64,000 bases of DNA. Origin: Sialis fuliginosa (lineage: Eukaryota; Arthropoda; Insecta; Megaloptera; Sialidae). The translations under genes were made by a program, and so were the position numbers. The stretch is taken from positions 3,100,001 through 3,164,000 of the forward strand of contig OY540814.1 of the NCBI GenBank assembly GCA_961205875.1. The letters are read 5' to 3'. The notes under the pieces were generated by a model, which saw only the letters and a program-made list of their open reading frames with translations, did not search any database and was not told where the DNA came from. This document shows positions 57,424-64,000 of this stretch, piece by piece (within the stretch, counting starts at the first letter, position 1; every line of letters starts with the position of its first letter).

Positions 57424-58077
57424 TACTTATCCAAAAAATTAAAGGAACAAACAATTACAACTTTTTTAAGTGTTTTGTGAAAAATGGTCGTATCGAAATT
57501 TAAAAAAAAACATTTTAAAGCTTCAAGTTTCTAGTTTTGAGATTTTTTAGCATAATTTTATTTGAGTTACGGTTATTACGCAATCATAAGAAATAGTGGG
57601 ACACAAAAATTTTTCTATTTTTAAATTTTTTTAAGGGTCCACAGGCTCGGGAAATTTTTTTTTAGTTAAACCAATGCATTGGTCAGTTAACTTGTTTATT
57701 CAGCTTTAATTTGTTTTTGTTTTTTGGTCCCTCTCAATTTTTTTTGCCGAGATATCTATTCGATTATCAATATATCAGCAACTAATGATTAAACAGTAAA
57801 TTTAAGGGCACTTTTAAAAACTTGAATACATTTCCTACAAGACCCTTTCATGACTTTAGAAAAAACAAAATTTTTTACCCTCAACATTAGTTTGAAAAAG
57901 TACAAAAAATTGACTATTTATGGTCTTTTAGTAAATCTATCGCTACTTTACAAATATTGATGGGAAGACTAATGTTGCCAGGTGTTTTTACGACCATTTT
58001 TCACAGAGATACAGCTCTTCAAAAAACACTTAAAAAAATGTTGTAATTGTTTGTTCCTTTAATTTTTTGGATAAGTG
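57424..58077. mobile_element. TA-flanked mariner-like MITE nested in element 2
   Basis: Ends TATACTTATCCAAAAAATTA and (inverted) TACACTTATCCAAAAAATTA with identity continuing through 'aaggaacaaacaattacaac' and 'gtgaaaaatggtcgta' for about 75 bp. TA targets. 654 bp, no coding. Confidence 0.85.
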
Positions 58078-59453
58078 TAGATATAAATCAAGTTAAAAAC
58101 AAATTCAGTATTTTTTAGTTTTTAAGAATATAACTTTTTTATGTCTAATTTTTTGAATGTAGATTTGTATGGTATTATTTATGAATATTTTCACAGTATA
58201 ATAAATTCAGTTCAGGGAATTTGTATTTTTATTTTAAAAAACCCATTTTTTCTATTTTCATTATTTATAGGTCCAGTACGAGTTCCAAGGTTCGTTTGTG
58301 TGGACGATTTCCGTTGGGGGTGTCAGGATATATAATAATTAGTTGGATCCCCCAGCATATATTACAAAACATAAAAATACATTTTAATAAATTATTATAT
58401 ATGTCAAGGTATAAGTATATATTATAATATATATTTATATCTTAATATATATAACAAGGTATAAATATATATGATAATATATGCTCGGAGCCTGATTTTA
58501 GCACGATCCGAGAATATATTTGTATATATTATGATATATATTAATGTCTTAACATATATAACAAGATATAAGTATATATTATAATATACACTAATATATG
58601 CTGAGGGCCTGATTTTGGCACGATCCAAGAATATATTACTATATATTATGATATATATTTATATCTTAACATATATAACAAGGTATAAATATATATAATA
58701 ATATATTGTCATATATATATTAACATATTAATACATTACAATATATAAAAATATAATATAATATATACCAATATATTCTTGGATCGTGCCAAAATGAAGC
58801 CCTCAGCATATCTTACCGGTTGGCTCTTATAATATATGCTAATATATTATCATTTTTTCCCGGGATGTTATATTTTATAAAAATTTTGTACAATTTCCAA
58901 AAAATATGAGTACATAATTTCATTAGTCCTTTCGATACTAGGAGCGTACGCATACGTTTCGTATATATGGATCCAACAAACGAAGAACCTATGAGTTTTT
59001 ACTGTATTATACGACAGAGAAAGGTATTTATTTCACTTATTCATATATTATGTTTGTTAAAAATACGTCCGTAACGAAAGAGTTAAAAACATCTTGGTAT
59101 TAACCTAACAAGGAAAACCATGTCAACATGGAAACTTAAACAGACGTGCGCATGCGCATGCAAAACGTGTTGTATTTAAAATAATAGAGTGTGTCTTTTT
59201 GTCCCAAGGACGTTCCTAATTGAGTAAAATTATGGACGATTTGTTTTGGTGAATATGAACTCATTAACATCGCAGTAGCTTATGTGTGTGTGTATGTGTC
59301 AAATATTTAATCTTTATTACGTAATCCAATTACGAAAATGCCACCAGATTTATTATTATTGTATTTTGTAATTGAATTAAACTACATTAACTTTTTATTA
59401 TGTTCATTCCGTTTAATTCACTATTGAAGTACTCTCAAATTGTTTATTATTAA

Positions 59454-59744
59454 CCCTTATGTTGATGGATAAATGTTTATACGTTGCTTAACGGATAAGG
59501 TACCCGGGTACCTTCATATGATTTGTACTTATAATATATCTATTAACCAACGTTCGTTTAAATCTAGGTCCAAAAATCTGCTACTTCCAAATACTTTTTT
59601 AATTTTTTTTTTCAAGAAAATATCATTACAATAAATGGATCTTGACATTCCTGGATACCCATAAAAACAAAAACAAAATTACATACAAAATTCGACAAAT
59701 GAAATCGAAAAAGGTACATGGGTACCTATCCATTAATACAGGGG
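59454..59744. mobile_element. TTAA-flanked MITE (piggyBac-like), family 4
   Basis: Left CCCTTATGTTGATGGATA, right 'tatccattaatacagggg'; TTAA on both sides (59450-59453, 59745-59748). Inner 'ggtacccgggtacc' and 'ggtacatgggtacc' mirror each other. 291 bp. Confidence 0.8.
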
Positions 59745-59748
59745 TTAA

Positions 59749-60475
59749 GAGTAGTGTGATCGTTTTAGAATGAGACAAAAAAAATATTTATTAATTATAA
59801 ATTATTATAATTATTCTCCGATTTCAAAATTTTAAATTGATCTTTCCGTTTCAGGTCAAGACAAACACTTTTCATTCCGTGTCTGTCTGTCTGTCTGTGT
59901 GTGTATCTATCTCCTGAATCCTTGTCACACGCATAACTCACGAACCACTGAAGCGATTTTAATGAAAATTGGTTGGATGGTTGGGTCTGTCAAAATCGTG
60001 TGTAAGGGGGAGGAATGACATCCCAAAATATTATTTTTTTCAAGATATCTCAAGAACGACACATGTTACGTGAAAATTTTATAAAATTTTTTTGTAGAAC
60101 ATTAAATTTCCTATAATATAGGTCTACAACGTTTCTTGTAAAATATTCCCTTACAAAGATTTATGTCAATCTGCTTTAAAAATCGTGTTTCGTTTTTGAA
60201 ATTGATATTTACTTTGACATATTAAAAGTCATTTTGACATTTAAAAAGTCATTTTGTCGTTTGCATAATCTTAAATTTAGATTTTAAGAAATATTTCTGA
60301 TTCCATTTTACCAATATTTTTTAGTAAAATTGTATAATAATTAAATGATTAACCAATGCCAATTTATCTAAACACTATCGATTTTTATTTAAATTGTTCA
60401 ATAATTAACTACCTTTGGTGAATTTAGCACGAGGAAGCACTGTGCATTTACTTGGCAGATGTTTTTTATAAGTAT
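59749..60475. repeat. Dispersed repeat R, free copy
   Basis: Same order as 49920-50728, without the TTAA MITE around it. It has a tgtctgtctg run at 59880 and 'gtcattttgacatttaaaaa' tandem words near 60225. It ends 'cactgtgcatttacttggca'. Confidence 0.7.
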
Positions 60476-61021
60476 CCCTTTTTCCAATTTCGGTATATAA
60501 CATCAAAAATGATGGTAAATCAGTCATTTTGATTGACTCGTTTGCCCTTGGATTGGCAATACATCAAACGGAAACGTTATAAAGTATTCACAACACATAT
60601 GTCCACAAGAAATATCGCTACCCGTTGCCGCAAATTCCTGTTCAATTAGTAAAATTGATATGCATCTGTCATTTTATTGACGTTTACGAATACAGCCGAC
60701 ATTAACCGAATAGCGTTTGTTGATCCAGACCGAGAGCTTTTACAGACGACGTTAATTTATTTATATCATAAATAAACTCAGTGAAAATACTTTCAGATTG
60801 ATGTTGATAAACTGACTTCTCTCGCGCAAAATGTATTCTGGATTGCAGATAGAACAATAAACCGTCTTAATGTAAATTATTTCTAGCTGAATGACGTGAT
60901 TCATAGCAATCATCAACATTTACATATCTTAGAGTTTCAACTTCCATATGGCATTAAAAGTATTGGTGACGTGAGTGAAATATGTACACAATAACATGAA
61001 TAGCATTAAACATCTACCTAA

Positions 61022-61573
61022 GGGGGAACACCACTGTGATTTTTATAGTATATACATTTAAAAATACCTCCAAAAAATTTCAAGTCAAAATATTAAAAAT
61101 TGATGAAGATACGGTAAGTAAAAAATCCTTTTAATATATAACTAATTGCGTTTTTCTCGAAACGACTTCTTTCAAATTGGTGCATGCATTAACTCAAGCA
61201 ATCATAGTCCGATTTAAAAAAAATTAACGAAAATTTTCGCTGTAACTAAGTCTATACGTATATATATATTTTTTAAATTTTGAAAATGAATTTTAGATGA
61301 CTTAAATGTACAATAATTATCAAAAATTATTTATTAACGATTTTAAAAGCCGCCATTTTTTTTAATGCACCACTAAGCTGATAATCAATGCACCATGCGG
61401 AGACGATTTTTCCATATAATATTTTTAAATATTATTTTATTAATTTTTTTTAAAACATAGTTCAATGCATCCCTTAATAACTTATATTTCTCTCAACCCA
61501 AAAATAATTAATTAATACCGGAAAAAAGAAAAAAAAAATTGCAGTTTTTCAATTCTTCACAGGGTGCTCCCCC
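61022..61573. mobile_element. TAA-flanked MITE with GGGGGARCACC ends
   Basis: Left GGGGGAACACCACTGTG, right 'cacagggtgctccccc' (inverse GGGGGAGCACCCTGTG); TAA on both sides (61019-61021, 61574-61576). The 3-bp TAA duplication and G-rich ends fit PIF/Harbinger. 552 bp. Inside are two 'caccatgcgg / gcaccactaagctg' words; no coding. Confidence 0.75.
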
Positions 61574-62220
61574 TAATCTTTGTTTTTAAAGATATATGAT
61601 ATTGATAACGTCTGTATCTCACATTGTAGTATTTCTTTAATAATTTGTGTAGATACTATATTATTTGGAATATTATTAAGGCATATAAATATACGCTTCA
61701 AGTGTCATAAATAAGATCTTATAAATTTTTACTACCAGCTTAATAGAAGGTACTTAAAAATAAAATATACAGCCGTCAATTTGCTTCTAAATTCGACTCA
61801 AAGCGTATAAAGTTAATCTATAGTAATCCTCTACATTTATACGAATTAAAATTCATTCACCAGATTTTATTTTACTGCCTAATTTTAACCGAATCGCAGA
61901 TAAAATTAATATTTTTTTCTGATATGATTTTTTTGTCAAACATATGGTCTGCATAAGGATGAAAGAAATATATATATTGTTTACAAAAACTTTCTTTGTT
62001 CAAGTTTAATTCATTTGTCATAATATTTATCCCCATTCTTCTGTGTAAATACACTTTTATTCATAATGCAAGATGTGCACTCATCCCATATTTTAAATTA
62101 CTGACAATAGAAATATCTGACAGACTTGACTTTTGTTCAAGACAAAAATAATTAATGTGCATTTTTTGCAATCAATATTTCTTTTTATAAACTAGAAATA
62201 TGACAGTGCATTTATTATAT

Positions 62221-63005
62221 GTAGGGGAGAGTACGGTAATCATGAACGTAGAGTAAGCGCGAATTCAGTGGTTTCAGTGTATTAGACGATGAAAGCTAAT
62301 GTTCTCCTTTACACTTACCGACAATTGGGCCTACGATAATGTACCGTGATCACGCTCACAGTACGAAGTAAGCTTAATTCCATTTTTATACCATATTTCT
62401 TCTAATCTTGTACTAAAATAAACGCCATGTAATTACTGTAATTAATATAAATGTAATGACGAACGAATTAAATGGGGCTATTCCGAATGTTGTAAAAAAA
62501 GATTGATGAAAACTAAAATAAGAAAAAGTGCGAAGAATCGCAGTAATTTTAAAGAAAATAACCAAATGAAGAAAACTGATGAAGTACCAAGTAAAGAAGA
62601 AGACACGAAGATGTCGATAAAGAAAATAACTATATTTGTTATTGTAATGAAAAATATCAAGATCCTCAGACTGGGTACTGGGTAATGTAACATACTACAA
62701 GTGCAATTTATGGGCACATGATAAGTGCACCAGTGATAAAAATACATCTAGAGGCTTTCGCTGCGACTTTTCTATCAATTAGGTTTAATTATATCACTGC
62801 TCGTGATTACCTCATGCTAGTCGAGTAATCACGAACACCTAAGGTTTGTTTTTGTCTTTAATTTTAATTTGATTGATATACTTTTTTTAAATTGATAATG
62901 AAAATTTATAACTAATGGATTTTACAATAATAATATGTTTCTTATTTAGGTTTTAATTTATTTCATTTTTCCCTTAGGTGTTTGTAATTACCCCACTTTC
63001 CCTTT
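62221..63005 (+). mobile_element. Tigger/pogo-like element with C-terminal coding remnant
   Basis: Left end GTAGGGGAGAGTACGGTAAT; right end 'gtaattaccccactttccct', roughly its inverse. 'gtgattacctcatgctagtc' and 'gagtaatcacgaacacc' inside are further degenerate end-like repeats. The catalytic part of the transposase is absent; only the zinc-finger tail at 62508-62782 is visible. Confidence 0.65.
62508..62782 (+). pseudogene. Tigger transposase C-terminus with broken zinc finger
   Basis: Three frames must be combined. 62508-62610 gives a charged tail (K-K-T-D-E-V-P-S-K-E-E-D-T). 62604-62690 gives D-K-E-N-N-Y-I-C-Y-C-N-E-K-Y-Q, then G-Y-W-V-M and stop. 62696-62782 gives Y-K-C-N-L-W-A-H-D-K-C-T and, further on, G-F-R-C-D-F and stop. 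Cys-x-Cys ... W-V ... Cys-x-x-W-x-H-x-x-Cys ... Cys is the PHD-like finger that closes many insect Tigger/pogo transposases. At least two frameshifts and an in-frame stop make it non-functional. It may have bound chromatin in the intact protein (inference). Confidence 0.7.
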
Positions 63006-63599
63006 TTTTACTCAAATTGTATGTTGCATTTAATCTTGACTTCAGGGTATAAGCCGCGTCGATTTAACTGTGGGGTCTTGTGAAAGGGTACTTTAATAGA
63101 GATAGCAAAAGTACCACAAAAGCATGTTTTTTAAATTAATTATTTAATTGAATTATTATTATTGTAAATTTATGGCTTATAATGTTACAGATAAAAAGCA
63201 TTAATAAAAAATTATGAAAATATATTTAAGAAAGTGCCTCCAAAGTATACCACAATAAAGTTTTAAGCGCCTTGTGTACTTACACGCTTTATCACCGTTT
63301 TATCGGTAATGACAAAATATATAATACATTTTAGAAACATGTCATGCTTCTATCTCGAAATTTCACAACATTTATTCAAATTTATGATAGACTATATTTA
63401 GTATGTAAACTGTACGTATTATTATTAATAGTGAATAATAGTAAATAAAGAGATAAGTGAAAGTCTTGATGGGTATAAATAAAGGCGTTTATAAATATTT
63501 ATTGTGCTTAATAGATAACAAATTCAATTAGAATTGAGATCTAAAATAATTCTTATTGTTAGCAGATACTACTAGACAGTTTTAATCTAAATTAGTTTA

Positions 63600-63892
63600 T
63601 CTATACTAATATAATAAATGCGAATAAGTAACTGTTTACCTTTTCACAGCTAAACCGCTTAACCAATTTTGATTAAATTTGGTAGGGAGATAGCTTGTAT
63701 CCTTAGGAAGGATATAAGCTACTTTTGTTTGTCGCCAGTGCGCTCTTTTATATTACGCTGCCTAAACCCTTAAATATTGAACAATATAATGCAGTAAAAA
63801 ATTGTGTGGAATAAAAAGATCTAATATATCTTAAAATTTTATATTCTATCAAAATAATTCCGTAGTTGACGCGAGCGAAGCCGCGAACATAA
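63600..63892 (+). mobile_element. Helitron, short copy with both regions
   Basis: Starts TCTATACTAATATAATAAAT, then 'ccttttcacagctaaaccgc', 'tttggtagggagatagcttg', a unique middle, and a 3' part 'gacgcgagcgaagccgcgaa'. The final CTAG is replaced by 'cataaaat'. Confidence 0.7.
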
Positions 63893-64000
63893 AATCACTC
63901 TGTCCGTCTGTCTGTTTGTTAGCTTTTTACGGCTAAACCGCTGAACTGATCTTAATGAAATTTGGCGAGGAGATAACTCTCATTCTGAAAAAGAGCATAG
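63893..64000 (+). mobile_element. Second Helitron body, runs off the window
   Basis: 'ctgtccgtctgtctgtttgt', 'tttttacggctaaaccgctg', 'gaactgatcttaatgaaatt' and 'agataactctcattctgaaa' follow directly after the previous copy without a new TC start. It is a head-to-tail pair, cut by the window edge. Confidence 0.65.

Larger units (their letters stand above)
52246..58864. mobile_element. CCCGGGAAAAAA-ended element 2 with TATAT decamer arrays
   Basis: Left end CCCGGGAAAAAATGATAATA; right end the exact inverse up to 'tattatcattttttcccggg'. AT flanks both sides (52244-52245, 58865-58866). The arms are built of 10-base-phased TATAT units plus an 86-bp satellite (left) and ~118-bp units (right). The subterminal 'cattttggcacgatcc' recalls 'cattttggaacatatc' of element 1. 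The inner part has an inverted Helitron module (53650-54200), then 54200-56290 without recognised repeats, then three nested MITEs. No transposase frame was found. Without nested MITEs it would be about 5.0 kb. Confidence 0.75.
58867..62220. other. Unassigned stretches, 58.9-62.2 kb
   Basis: 58867-59449, 60476-61018 and 61577-62220 show no gene. 60530-60960 has more balanced composition and no detectable repeat, so it may be single-copy host DNA, but no exon is apparent. Confidence 0.5.

Noticed and set aside
58141-58427. Overlapping frames beginning near 58141 as a membrane protein
   Set aside because: Hydrophobic content comes from AT-rich codons; the second frame runs into the ATATAT arm.
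1-64000. Retroviral, LTR or LINE reverse transcriptase genes
   Set aside because: I looked for YXDD-type and protease/integrase-like blocks in the available frames and saw none; a frameshift-aware search could still find old pieces.

Overview
The window reads as gene-poor, strongly AT-rich nuclear DNA of an insect. I found no rRNA, tRNA, CRISPR array, operon or convincing intact host gene. The clue to the host is the repeat content. At least twelve pieces of a non-autonomous Helitron are present; they begin TC(C)ATACTAATATTATAAATG, carry the 'cggctaaaccgctgaaccgatcttgatgaaatttgg' type of body split over several copies, and end in GCCGCGGGTAGCAGCTAG. There are also repeats that close with a 'ggttcc..ggaaccctaa' motif. 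Such families are best known from Lepidoptera but also occur in other insects (Hemiptera included), so I call 'insect, lepidopteran-like' and no further.

Layout. 1-6 kb: Helitron fragment, a Harbinger-type MITE, a hAT MITE with an 8-bp TSD (1409-1770), a TA-flanked MITE (4450-5046). 6-9 kb: broken Harbinger transposase N-terminus, a long hairpin, copies of a CACCAG-ended MITE. 9.5-9.9 kb and 14.05-14.27 kb: two GC-rich islands, the second with a perfect DR1-type nuclear-receptor half-site pair. 11-15.8 kb: four TTAA-flanked MITEs. 16-24 kb: Helitrons, a 555-bp foldback with 260-bp arms (19981-20535), a Harbinger MITE. 25-27.9 kb: ~265-bp tandem repeat, an inverted composite MITE, a Helitron. 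30-34.4 kb: CACCAG MITEs, an internally deleted mariner transposase (31476-31709), a hAT MITE with a perfect 8-bp TSD. 34.9-36.8 kb: a Helitron that contains a CCCGGG-ended element full of 10-bp-phased GATC repeats. 37-43 kb: Tigger-like, Harbinger-like and other MITEs, and a foldback with a 13-bp TSD inside a Helitron. 43.7-51 kb: Tigger remnant, CACCAG MITE, hAT MITE, a TTAA MITE split by another repeat. 52.2-58.9 kb: a second, 6.6-kb CCCGGG-ended element with TATAT-based 10-bp-phased repeats and three other MITEs nested in it. 59-64 kb: TTAA MITE, dispersed repeat, a TAA-flanked MITE, a Tigger remnant with a broken zinc-finger C-terminus, and two Helitrons.

The most interesting object is the CCCGGGAAAAAA-ended pair (35296-36630 and 52246-58864). 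Both have the same outer ends, a shared subterminal CATTTTGG(A/C)AC block and a captured Helitron-derived module. Their arms are arrays of decamers whose 5-bp core differs between the two copies (GATCT versus TATAT). The first copy has a paralogous empty site inside the window (27.72 kb) that fixes its target-site duplication as TA.

The coding content is limited to decayed transposase pieces: Harbinger N-terminus, mariner N- plus C-terminus joined by a deletion, a Tigger C-terminal zinc finger, and possibly a Tigger helix-turn-helix. These explain how the surrounding MITE families could once have been mobilised. All boundaries were read by eye; no alignment or database search was run.
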